Of a stretch of 12,070 bases of DNA, positions 1 through 5,942 are shown piece after piece. Every line of letters begins with the position of its first letter. The first letter of the stretch is position 1. Position numbers and translations under genes: made by a program. Below the pieces are notes generated by a model. It was given only the letters and a program-made list of their open reading frames with translations, was not told the origin of the DNA and made no database searches. The DNA is from CBIFWW01 sp966186435. Its GTDB lineage: Bacteria > Pseudomonadota > Gammaproteobacteria > Enterobacterales > Enterobacteriaceae. The stretch lies in assembly GCA_966186435.1 (NCBI GenBank), contig CBIFWW010000101.1:1-12070 (forward strand), read 5' to 3'.

Positions 1-38
1 GCTTATTATTTAATTCAGGATATTACCGCACAATAAAC

Positions 39-60
39 AAGGGCACCTTGACGTGCCCTT
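39..60 (-). terminator. Probable terminator downstream of lpxT
   Basis: An 8-bp perfect stem (AAGGGCAC at 39-46 with GTGCCCTT at 53-60) encloses a 6-base loop. It begins about 30 bases past the lpxT stop. Read on the minus strand it is followed by a T-rich tail (TTGTTTATTG), as expected for an intrinsic terminator. The plus-strand side is less T-rich. The remaining bases 1-38 are AT-rich and show no gene. Confidence 0.7.
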
Positions 61-89
61 ATCGTTATTGTTGCGCAGCTGTATTATTT

Positions 90-797
90 TCAAGCAATGG
101 GTTTATGGTTACCCGGTAATGTACGGTGGAATATATTAATCATTTTGTCGCTTAGCGGAGTGAGCAACGCCCAAGGTAACCCTACCAATACCACGGACAA
201 GGAGCCGACAAATACATCAGTAAACCAGTGGGCGCCGATCATGATTCGTGGCAAAGAGAACACCACAAATATCACCAAAGCACAGAGGAATGTGCGGCTG
301 CCAAAATAGCGCAGCATAAAGCCACAGAAAATGAGCAGCATCATCCCATGATCGCCAGGGAAACTATCTCCGGAGGCATCTTTGGTGGGGAAATCCAGCA
401 ATTCGCTGACCCGATGAATATCGCTAAATGTCAGCGTGGGGCTGGGGCGAACCACCGGCAAATTCTTGCCAACCTGGCTCAGAATCACCGCCCAAATTAG
501 CATCACCACGCCGATAATAACAATGCGGCGGCGCGCAACCGGGGTGCCTTTCAGCCACCAATAAACCATCAGCAGGCCCATACAAATCAAAGAGCAGGCG
601 TCGAAAGCGCGGTTATTGGTAACCGCCACGATCCACAGGAAGGTGTGGCTTTTAACCAGTTCTGCGTTGAACAGATGAAACAGTCCGGAGTCAATCTGGA
701 ACCAATAGCCGTGATTCGCCGGAAGGTACCAGGAGCAAAACAGGGCAATGCCAAGAGCATTTAACAAGAGTATTAATGGGATGCGCGATGTCTTCAT
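90..797 (-). CDS. lpxT: LpxT, lipid A 1-diphosphate synthase (PAP2-family phosphotransferase)
   Basis: LpxT is an inner-membrane enzyme that moves a phosphate from undecaprenyl diphosphate to the 1-phosphate of Kdo2-lipid A on the periplasmic side, making the 1-diphosphate form and recycling the carrier lipid. The 235-residue product matches the family's usual length (about 237). The three PAP2 signature blocks are visible: K111 with R117-P118, the SFPGDH block at 145-150 with the active-site histidine H150, and R184/H190/D194. About six hydrophobic segments are present (for example residues 6-24, 92-106, 152-165, 170-187, 195-212). It lies 33 bases after the yeiR stop on the same strand, so the two are probably co-transcribed, as in E. 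coli. The ribosome binding site is weak, which fits reliance on translation from yeiR. The neighbourhood and motifs make the assignment secure; enzyme activity is inferred from the family. Confidence 0.93.
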   Translation of the reverse strand: MKTSRIPLILLLNALGIALFCSWYLPANHGYWFQIDSGLFHLFNAELVKSHTFLWIVAVTNNRAFDACSLICMGLLMVYWWLKGTPVARRRIVIIGVVMLIWAVILSQVGKNLPVVRPSPTLTFSDIHRVSELLDFPTKDASGDSFPGDHGMMLLIFCGFMLRYFGSRTFLCALVIFVVFSLPRIMIGAHWFTDVFVGSLSVVLVGLPWALLTPLSDKMINIFHRTLPGNHKPIA

Positions 798-830
798 AAC
801 AGTGTTTATTGAAAATGCAGGGGCGAAACG

Positions 831-1817
831 TTATCCCGCTGAAGTTAAACGAAGCTTCAACAAAGCGGATTGAAGCGGGTTCCAGTCCATGTCGGACCCA
901 TTAATGATTTCTATCCGGCTATCCGGTGGGGCGTAGTTCTGCGTCTCAATATGGAAGTCCTCTCCTTGTTTATTTATCCTGACCAGGCCTTCCTGAATAC
1001 GCAGGACACCCTTAACGCGTGTGGCTGGGTTGAGCCGCGCCCACTCCAGTAACCCGATGGTGTCGAAAATGGTTTCGCTGTCGAAGATCCAACCGCAGGC
1101 ATAGTAGCCCTGGCCGCTATTCAGGCTGCGGCGCCAGCGCTGATGCTCCGGCAGGCTTAGTGCGCCCAGCCCGCGTTGGGTTCCATGCTGATGGCTATGG
1201 TTGGCACCGCCCGGTAGCTCTCGCACATTCTGGCGCGGTAAATCCAGCAGCGCCGGATCAATCTGCCCCTGCTGAGTGGCCACAAGCAGGCGCTCGCCGA
1301 GATGCTCACTCTGCCAGGCTAGCAGTGCGGCTTCGCTGGTGCTATCGGCTTTGTCGCTTTTATTGGCGACGATGATGTCTGCCGCTGCCAGCTGGTCGCG
1401 GAAGTTTTCATCTTCAACGGTGCGGGCATTGGTTAACTCACGGGGATCCAGCAGGCACAGGGAGGCGTGCAAATCAATCCACGGCTCGTAAACGCTGGCA
1501 GTGAGCATCGATAAAATCTGTTTGGGGTGGCCCAGCCCGGTAGGCTCGATCAATAAACGGTCTGGCTTGACCTGGCTCAACAGGGTATTCAACCCTACCT
1601 GCATCGGCAGCCCGTTAACGCAGCACATACAGCCACCGGGGATCTCTTTTAATACTGCGCCGTGGTTAGCCAGCAGCGCACCATCAATGCCAATCTCACC
1701 GAATTCATTAACCAACACCGCCCATTTTTCATGTTCGGGTTTGGCTGCTAATAAATGCAGGATAGTGGTGGTTTTACCGCTACCCAGAAAGCCGGTAATC
1801 AAATTCGTTTTGGTCAC
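831..1817 (-). CDS. yeiR: YeiR, COG0523-family zinc-binding GTPase
   Basis: YeiR is a cytoplasmic G3E-family P-loop GTPase related to CobW and the ZNG1/ZigA metallochaperones. E. coli YeiR binds zinc and has zinc-stimulated GTPase activity. The 328-residue protein is the same length as the E. coli one. Visible motifs are the Walker A loop GFLGSGKTT (9-17), the family metal motif C63-M-C65-C66 inside GGCMCC, EPTGLGHP (91-98) in the Walker B region, and NKSD (152-155) for guanine specificity. A histidine-rich HSHQH (207-211) and a CobW C-terminal domain follow. The start is GTG, chosen for the match to the family N-terminus and a GGAG about six bases upstream. Its upstream neighbour should be yeiQ, here only a remnant with a hairpin terminator after it, so its transcription may depend on a separate promoter. 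No Zur-like operator was recognised upstream. Confidence 0.93.
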   Translation of the reverse strand: MTKTNLITGFLGSGKTTTILHLLAAKPEHEKWAVLVNEFGEIGIDGALLANHGAVLKEIPGGCMCCVNGLPMQVGLNTLLSQVKPDRLLIEPTGLGHPKQILSMLTASVYEPWIDLHASLCLLDPRELTNARTVEDENFRDQLAAADIIVANKSDKADSTSEAALLAWQSEHLGERLLVATQQGQIDPALLDLPRQNVRELPGGANHSHQHGTQRGLGALSLPEHQRWRRSLNSGQGYYACGWIFDSETIFDTIGLLEWARLNPATRVKGVLRIQEGLVRINKQGEDFHIETQNYAPPDSRIEIINGSDMDWNPLQSALLKLRLTSAG

Positions 1818-1832
1818 AACTTCTCCAGGAAA

Positions 1833-1872
1833 CGTTTATCAGGCCCCAACCGGGGCCAGGCAGTCGTTTATC
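1833..1872 (-). repeat. GC hairpin flanked by an 8-bp direct repeat in the yeiR leader
   Basis: A six-pair all-GC stem (GGCCCC at 1842-1847 and GGGGCC at 1852-1857, loop AACC) lies between two copies of CGTTTATC (1833-1840 and 1865-1872, GATAAACG on the coding strand). The near copy ends about 16 bases upstream of the yeiR GTG start. No T-run follows the stem on either strand, so it does not look like a terminator. It would be in the 5' untranslated region of a yeiR message. Function unknown. Confidence 0.5.
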
Positions 1873-1884
1873 CTGAAGAAGAAT

Positions 1885-1915
1885 AACCAAAAAGAGAGGT
1901 TGCCGGCAGCTCTTT
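1885..1915 (-). terminator. Possible terminator after the yeiQ remnant
   Basis: AAAGAG (1891-1896) pairs with CTCTTT (1910-1915) around a 13-base loop that itself holds the palindrome TGCCGGCA (1901-1908). On the minus strand the structure starts at the base after the yeiQ stop codon and ends in CTCTTTTTGG, a five-T run. The stem is short and AT-rich apart from the loop palindrome, so termination may be leaky. Confidence 0.45.
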
Positions 1916-2122
1916 CTAAATAAAATCATATTTATTGAGATTTACTACAGCGCCGAGTGTGCCATGGGTGCGCAGGTTCAGAACCTGGTCAGTCATTAAT
2001 GCCTGGTGGGCGCGGTAGAATGCACCAAAACCTAAGTGAACAATCCGCGAGGCCAGATTGCGGCGGTCATAGCCCGGTTGCTTAATAGGAGAAGCAAGTG
2101 GGGCATTTGCGATAGTTAACAT
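1916..2122 (-). pseudogene. yeiQ: yeiQ/uxuB-like oxidoreductase, internally deleted remnant
   Basis: This 68-codon open frame begins like YeiQ/UxuB, the polyol/mannitol dehydrogenase family of NAD-dependent oxidoreductases (E. coli YeiQ is 488 residues). Residues 15-49, including RIVHLGFGAFYRAHQA (26-41) at the start of the Rossmann fold, align closely with E. coli YeiQ and well with UxuB. After VLN (about residue 49, near position 1976) the similarity stops, and the last 18 codons do not continue the family sequence. The tail HGTLGAVVNL loosely resembles the family's extreme C-terminus (a Gly followed by a small-residue helix), suggesting an in-frame internal deletion of some 420 codons rather than simple truncation; this is inference. 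The ribosome site (AGGA seven bases upstream) and ATG start are intact. The catalytic domain is missing, so it cannot be a working dehydrogenase. Confidence 0.85.
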
Positions 2123-2181
2123 TGTGTATCCTGCTAACGATTGATTAACACGATTAATGTAAAGTTATATGACAACAATAA

Positions 2182-2199
2182 GAATTGGTGTGCCTTTTT
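2182..2199. promoter_or_regulatory. Candidate ExuR/UxuR box 1 (distal)
   Basis: Matches 13 of 18 bases of the palindromic hexuronate regulator motif AAATTGGTATACCAATTT, with the left half (AATTGGT) and central CC best conserved. It lies about 60 bases upstream of the yeiQ remnant start and 120 or so upstream of uxuA, so it could serve either gene. Position and second copy near uxuA support it; no binding data. Confidence 0.55.
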
Positions 2200-2210
2200 T
2201 AACAAGGGAG

Positions 2211-2226
2211 TGTGAGATCGATCAAC
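2211..2226 (+). promoter_or_regulatory. Candidate CRP site upstream of uxuA
   Basis: TGTGAGATCGATCAAC matches 8 of the 10 specified bases of TGTGA-N6-TCACA. Its centre (2218.5) is about 60 bases upstream of the start site predicted from the -10 at 2266-2271, close to the class I activation spacing. Known uxuAB regulation in E. coli includes CRP, which agrees. Confidence 0.5.
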
Positions 2227-2243
2227 CTATAAGGCCCGCAGCG

Positions 2244-2271
2244 TTGACGAAAAATGCCATGCCTGTATGGT
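2244..2271 (+). promoter_or_regulatory. Candidate sigma70 promoter of uxuA
   Basis: TTGACG (2244-2249, 5 of 6 to the -35 consensus), a 16-base spacer and TATGGT (2266-2271, 4 of 6 to the -10). Predicted transcription start is near 2278, which places the second ExuR/UxuR box just downstream, a position suited to repression. Confidence 0.5.
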
Positions 2272-2287
2272 AGTCGCCATAGAAGCA

Positions 2288-2305
2288 AAATTGGTATAAC
2301 AACTC
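2288..2305. promoter_or_regulatory. Candidate ExuR/UxuR box 2 (uxuA-proximal)
   Basis: Matches 15 of 18 bases of AAATTGGTATACCAATTT, with AAATTGGTATA unbroken. It lies 15 bases before the uxuA ATG, within the predicted early transcribed region, and partly precedes the ribosome site GAGG (2309-2312). The copy number, location and the identity of the downstream gene make a GntR-family ExuR/UxuR operator the natural reading. Confidence 0.7.
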
Positions 2306-2320
2306 AGCGAGGAATTGGCG

Positions 2321-3514
2321 ATGGAACAAACCTGGCGTTGGTACGGCCCGAATGACCCGGTATCTCTTGATGATGTACGTCAGGCAGGGGCCACTGGCGT
2401 GGTAACCGCATTACACCACATTCCTAATGGCGTCGTTTGGCCGATTGAAGAAATCAAAGCGCGCCAGGCGCTGCTGGCAGAAAAAGGCCTGACCTGGTCT
2501 GTGGTTGAAAGCATCCCGGTACACGAAGAGATCAAAACCCGCACCGGTGACGTTGAGCAGCATATTGCTAATTACCAGCAAAGCATTCGTAATCTGGGTG
2601 CCTGTGGCATTGATACCGTCTGCTACAACTTTATGCCAATTTTGGACTGGACTCGTACCGATTTAGAATATGAACTGCCGGATGGCTCTCGCGCGCTGCG
2701 TTTTGATCAGATCGCGTTTGCTGCCTTTGAGATGCACATCCTGAAGCGCCAGGGCGCTGAAGCGGACTATACCGCTGACGAGCAGGCTCAAGCCAAAGCT
2801 TACTTTGATGCCATGAGCGAAGCCGACATCAACAAGCTGACCCGCAACATCATTGCTGGTCTGCCGGGTGCGGAAGAGGGCTACACCCTGGAGCAGTTCC
2901 ACCTGCGCCTGAATGAATACGCCAACATCAGTAAAGAAGCCCTGCGTAACAATATGGCTCACTTCCTGCGCGCCATTGTACCGGTGGCAGAAGAAGCCGG
3001 TGTGCGCCTGGCAGTACATCCGGACGATCCACCGCGCCCAATCCTTGGCCTGCCGCGTATCGTTTCTACCATTGAAGATATGCAGTGGCTAAAAGAAACC
3101 GTGGACAGCATCTACAATGGTTTCACTATGTGCACCGGCTCTTACGGCGTGCGTGCCGATAACGATCTGGTGAAAATGATTGAAACCTTCGGGGATCGCA
3201 TACACTTCACCCATCTGCGGGCTACCTGCCGCGAAGATAACCCGAAAACCTTCCATGAAGGCGACCACCTCAATGGTGATGTCAACATGGTTGCGGTGGT
3301 GAAGGCTATCCTGACCGAAGAATCACGCCGCATGAAGGCGGGTGACCTGCGCGCTATCCCGATGCGCCCGGATCACGGCCACCAGATGCTGGACGATCTG
3401 AAGAAGAAAACTAACCCGGGTTACTCCGCCATTGGCCGCCTGCGCGGTTTAGCTGAAGTACGCGGTGTAGAACTGGCACTCAAGCAAATCCAGTTCCCTG
3501 AATTGCTGAAGTAA
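2321..3514 (+). CDS. uxuA: UxuA, D-mannonate dehydratase
   Basis: UxuA converts D-mannonate to 2-dehydro-3-deoxy-D-gluconate in the cytoplasm, the step after UxuB in glucuronate catabolism. The product is 397 residues against 394 in E. coli and aligns through its whole length. Signature segments are AVHPDDPPRP (231-240), CTGSYG (271-276), HFTHLR (295-300) and MRPDHGHQM (348-356); H233, C271, H298 and D351 sit where the family's metal ligands are expected. The ATG at 2321 is preferred over an in-frame TTG at 2315 because MEQTWRWYGP is the family N-terminus and GAGG (2309-2312) is eight bases upstream. It is divergent from the yeiQ/uxuB-like remnant with shared ExuR/UxuR boxes. No frameshift is visible, so the dehydratase looks functional even though its apparent partner gene is not. 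The placement beside yeiQ differs from E. coli, where uxuA heads uxuAB. Confidence 0.95.
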   Translation: MEQTWRWYGPNDPVSLDDVRQAGATGVVTALHHIPNGVVWPIEEIKARQALLAEKGLTWSVVESIPVHEEIKTRTGDVEQHIANYQQSIRNLGACGIDTVCYNFMPILDWTRTDLEYELPDGSRALRFDQIAFAAFEMHILKRQGAEADYTADEQAQAKAYFDAMSEADINKLTRNIIAGLPGAEEGYTLEQFHLRLNEYANISKEALRNNMAHFLRAIVPVAEEAGVRLAVHPDDPPRPILGLPRIVSTIEDMQWLKETVDSIYNGFTMCTGSYGVRADNDLVKMIETFGDRIHFTHLRATCREDNPKTFHEGDHLNGDVNMVAVVKAILTEESRRMKAGDLRAIPMRPDHGHQMLDDLKKKTNPGYSAIGRLRGLAEVRGVELALKQIQFPELLK

Positions 3515-3542
3515 CGCTTAGTAATACCCCCTGAGAATGACC

Positions 3543-3570
3543 AAGCCACCGGCTGAGCAGGTGGCTTTCA
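3543..3570 (+). terminator. uxuA terminator
   Basis: An 8-bp perfect stem (AAGCCACC at 3543-3550 with GGTGGCTT at 3560-3567) around a 9-base loop, with the right arm running into TTTC. It starts 28 bases after the uxuA stop and separates it from the convergent transporter gene. Confidence 0.65.
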
Positions 3571-3591
3571 ATCGATGCCTAACGGGATGAC

Positions 3592-4800
3592 TTAGGGGGC
3601 CAGTACTTTTTGCTGCCGTTGCTGGGCCTGATAAAAGCGCAGCACCAGTACGAAGGCCATCAGCACACTAATCGCCGCGCACAGGTAGACACTGCCAACG
3701 GACAACGCCCCCATCAGCCAGCCTGCCAACGGGCCTGCCACGCCTAGGCCGAGATCGAGAAACGCCGAGAAGGTGCCAATCGCTGTCCCCTGGTTCTGCT
3801 CATCCACCTGTTTCACAGCCTCCACACCCAGGGCCGGGAACACCAGAGAGAAGCCACAGCCCGCCAGCAATGCACCGGCCGCCGCCAGCCAGGCCCAGGG
3901 GGCGATCCAAATCACCAGCAACCCGGTAGCCTCAATCAGCAGGCACACCAGCGCCACCGATGTACCGCCGTGGCGGGCGATAGCATTGCTTAACACCAGA
4001 CGCACCCCAATAAACCCAATGCTAAATAGGGACAGAGTAAAGGCCGCACCTTGCCAGCCGCGTTCGCTAAAGTAGAGGGTAATAAAGGTGGCGATCACCC
4101 CAAAACCAATGGTGCCCAACGCCAGCCCGGTGCCGTATCGCCAGATTTGGTTCACCACTTGGTAGAACGGCGCCCGTGGCCCGGTGGCGACAGCTACGGC
4201 TTCGCGGGTTAAGGCATACCACAAACCCAGTGCAGAAATAGCAATAATCACCCAGGCAAAACCGGCAATACCAAACAGCTGATTCAACCATACCCCCAGC
4301 GGTGCACCAATCGCCATCGCCATATAGGTTGCTACCCCGTTCCAGGAGATCACCCGCCCGGTCTGGGTAGAGCCGACAACTTTAATCCCCCACAAGATAG
4401 AGCCGGTGGCGGTAAAGCTTTCGCCCACCCCGAGGACGACTCGCCCGATGGTCAGCAGGCTGATAGCCAGTACCGGCCAGGTCAGCAGCCAGGCAGCGAA
4501 CAGCGTCAATATCCCGCTGATAGCGCAGCAGATGATACCCAATGCCACCACTTTTTTAGGGCCACAGACATCGGTCAGCCTGCCGGCGTGGGGGCGTGAT
4601 ATTAATGTGGCAATGTATTGAATACTGATTACTGCGCCGGCTAATAAAGCGCTATAGCCCAGATCATAGTGGACAAAGCTCGGTAACACTGCCAGCGGCA
4701 GGCCGATAGAGAGGTAACAGATACAAGTAAAGATAACGTGGGATATTATTCGTAGATTAAGTTGCGCCGAGGTCAAAGAGGCAGTCATACAACATGTCAT
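3592..4800 (-). CDS. MFS transporter, YhhS/YfcJ family
   Basis: This is a 402-residue inner-membrane protein with about twelve hydrophobic segments, the size and pattern of the major facilitator superfamily. Wording shared with E. coli YhhS and YfcJ includes IGLPLAVLP (32-40), SRPHAGRLTD (68-77), a central VISWNGVATYMAMAIGAPLG stretch, and SLVFPALGVEAVK in the second half. The RPHAGR segment is the loop 2-3 motif of the superfamily. Substrates of this family are poorly defined (efflux of arabinose-like sugars or drugs has been proposed), so none is assigned. Neither candidate start (4800 or ATG at 4788) has a clear ribosome site; the longer one is given because its N-terminal length is nearer YhhS, but 4788 is possible. 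It is convergent with uxuA and has its own promoter, so a hexuronate role is not implied. It is not at this place in E. coli. Confidence 0.85.
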   Translation of the reverse strand: MTCCMTASLTSAQLNLRIISHVIFTCICYLSIGLPLAVLPSFVHYDLGYSALLAGAVISIQYIATLISRPHAGRLTDVCGPKKVVALGIICCAISGILTLFAAWLLTWPVLAISLLTIGRVVLGVGESFTATGSILWGIKVVGSTQTGRVISWNGVATYMAMAIGAPLGVWLNQLFGIAGFAWVIIAISALGLWYALTREAVAVATGPRAPFYQVVNQIWRYGTGLALGTIGFGVIATFITLYFSERGWQGAAFTLSLFSIGFIGVRLVLSNAIARHGGTSVALVCLLIEATGLLVIWIAPWAWLAAAGALLAGCGFSLVFPALGVEAVKQVDEQNQGTAIGTFSAFLDLGLGVAGPLAGWLMGALSVGSVYLCAAISVLMAFVLVLRFYQAQQRQQKVLAP

Positions 4801-4823
4801 CCATGTTTAAAGTGGTATGACAA

Positions 4824-4853
4824 ATTATAGCGATATCACCTGTCGTGTGTCAG
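4824..4853 (-). promoter_or_regulatory. Sigma70 promoter of the YhhS/YfcJ-family transporter
   Basis: On the minus strand, CTGACA (4848-4853, 5 of 6), an 18-base spacer and a perfect TATAAT (4824-4829). The predicted start near 4817 leaves a leader of only about 17-29 bases before the two candidate ATGs. The best-matching promoter seen in the window. Confidence 0.6.
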
Positions 4854-4924
4854 GGGGGAAGACTTAAGAATGGGGCTTATGTTGAATTTTTGCCGGGTGA
4901 AATATTGGGTGAAGCAGGAAAGAG

Positions 4925-4948
4925 CACTCCCCCACGAACGGGGGAGTG
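4925..4948 (-). terminator. efpL terminator
   Basis: A 9-bp perfect GC-rich stem (CACTCCCCC at 4925-4933 with GGGGGAGTG at 4940-4948) with a 6-base loop, starting 7 bases beyond the efpL stop. The minus-strand tail is CTCTTTCC, moderately T-rich. Confidence 0.7.
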
Positions 4949-4955
4949 AGGGGAC

Positions 4956-5528
4956 TCAATCAGCGCGGCCCATAAAGCGGCGTTCAGCGATGTGAATACG
5001 CACACGTTCACCGGCGGTGATGTATTCCGGAACCTGGATAACCAGGCCAGTATTCAGGGTGGCGGGTTTGGTACGGGAGCTGGCGGATGCACCTTTAATG
5101 CCCGGTGCCGTTTCGACAATTTCCAGATCCACCGTCTGCGGCAATTCTAATGCCAGCAGTTGGCCATCCCAGGTCAGCACCTGCATATCTGGCATCCCGC
5201 CTTCGGGAATGAATTGCAGCTCTTCTTCAATTTGGTCTTTGGTGAAGATATACGGGGTGTAATCTTCTTTATCCATAAACACATACTCGTTGCCATCGAT
5301 ATAAGAGAAATCGACCTGGCGGCGGCTCAGGGTGATGGTGTCGACCATATCGTCACCTTTAAAACGCTCTTCAACTTTTTGCCCGGTGCGGACATCAGAG
5401 AAACGCATTTTATAAAGGGTGGCGGCGCCACGGGCGCTTGGTGCCTGGATGTCGATATCCTTAACCAACAGCAGTTTGCCGTTGTAGTTGATAGCCATAC
5501 CACGTTTGATTTCGTTAGCTCTTGCCAT
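4956..5528 (-). CDS. yeiP: EfpL (YeiP), elongation factor P-like protein
   Basis: EfpL is a paralogue of elongation factor P that binds the ribosome and relieves stalling at proline-containing motifs. The 190-residue product equals E. coli YeiP in length and is nearly colinear with it. It has the three beta-barrel domains of EF-P: a KOW-like domain (about 1-65), an OB domain (about 70-130) and a C-terminal OB domain (about 135-190, ending IAERRFMGRAD). The tip of the domain I loop reads SARGAA, with R33 where EF-P carries its modified lysine, the known EfpL feature that needs no modification enzyme. The frame is open 10 codons further upstream, but MARANEIKRG matches the family start and AGGA lies seven bases before this ATG at 5528. 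In E. coli it heads yeiP-yeiQ-yeiR-lpxT; here it has its own terminator and is cut off from yeiR by the transporter and uxuA. Confidence 0.95.
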   Translation of the reverse strand: MARANEIKRGMAINYNGKLLLVKDIDIQAPSARGAATLYKMRFSDVRTGQKVEERFKGDDMVDTITLSRRQVDFSYIDGNEYVFMDKEDYTPYIFTKDQIEEELQFIPEGGMPDMQVLTWDGQLLALELPQTVDLEIVETAPGIKGASASSRTKPATLNTGLVIQVPEYITAGERVRIHIAERRFMGRAD

Positions 5529-5558
5529 GAGTAAATCCTGTGTCTGAATAGGTGTCAA

Positions 5559-5587
5559 ATTATCGCGCCAAACTACCCGCGTGTAGC
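5559..5587 (-). promoter_or_regulatory. Possible efpL promoter
   Basis: On the minus strand GATAAT (5559-5564, 5 of 6 to the -10) is preceded by a 17-base spacer and a poor -35, GCTACA (5582-5587). The predicted start would be about 20-25 bases upstream of the efpL ATG. The -10 is convincing, the -35 is not. Confidence 0.3.
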
Positions 5588-5598
5588 GGATCAGGCAA

Positions 5599-5625
5599 GT
5601 GGAATTAGTAGTAAATCAATTCCAC
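5599..5625. promoter_or_regulatory. Perfect 8-bp inverted repeat between efpL and yeiW
   Basis: GTGGAATT (5599-5606) and AATTCCAC (5618-5625) are perfect inverted copies with an 11-base AT-rich spacer, giving 19 bases between arm centres, close to two helical turns. It sits between the divergent efpL and yeiW genes, upstream of the possible efpL -35. The arrangement suits a dimeric regulator; no T-run follows, so a terminator is unlikely. The regulator is not recognised. Confidence 0.45.
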
Positions 5626-5687
5626 ATGGCGATAGGCTGCGCGAAATGTTAGAGTCCGCTAATTGTCAGCCCACCGGAGAATCACTG

Positions 5688-5942
5688 ATGGACTGCCGTC
5701 CTGATTGTGGCGCTTGTTGCACCGCACCCTCTATTTCCAGCCCGATACCGGGGATGCCTGATGGCAAACCGGCTAACACACCCTGTATTCAGCTTGATGC
5801 CAACATGCGCTGCCAGATTTTTGGCTCCCCGCTACGGCCCAAGGTATGCGCGGGGTTAAAGCCCTCCCGCGAGATGTGTGGCAGCCACCGCCAGCAGGCG
5901 ATGGATTATTTAATCCATCTGGAAGCCCTGACCGCTCCTTAA
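5688..5942 (+). CDS. yeiW: YeiW, UPF0153 / YkgJ-family cysteine-cluster protein
   Basis: A small cytoplasmic protein of 84 residues with eight cysteines, belonging to the YkgJ-type family that is predicted to chelate zinc or an iron-sulfur cluster. The N-terminal cluster C3-x3-C7-x2-C10-C11 is the family hallmark; C33, C42, C54 and C64 follow, with a conserved RPKVCAGL (50-57) segment. The function is not established. The ATG at 5688 is chosen over an in-frame ATG at 5646 because GGAGA lies seven bases upstream and the family N-terminus begins just before the Cys cluster. Its TAA (5940-5942) overlaps the setB stop (5939-5941) on the other strand, so the genes converge with no terminator between them. 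The pairing with setB and efpL matches E. coli gene order. Confidence 0.88.
   Translation: MDCRPDCGACCTAPSISSPIPGMPDGKPANTPCIQLDANMRCQIFGSPLRPKVCAGLKPSREMCGSHRQQAMDYLIHLEALTAP

Noticed and set aside
2315..2320. TTG start for UxuA two codons upstream
   Set aside because: ATG at 2321 is a better initiator with correct GAGG spacing and matches the E. coli N-terminus.
3527..3599. CCCCCTGAG and CTTAGGGGG long-range complementarity around the uxuA terminator
   Set aside because: The arms are over 50 bases apart, include a wobble pair and overlap the transporter's 3' end; a chance pairing is as likely as a function.
5529..5558. Ten-codon N-terminal extension of EfpL
   Set aside because: The ribosome site AGGA and the family N-terminus both point to 5528; the extension covers the ribosome site itself.
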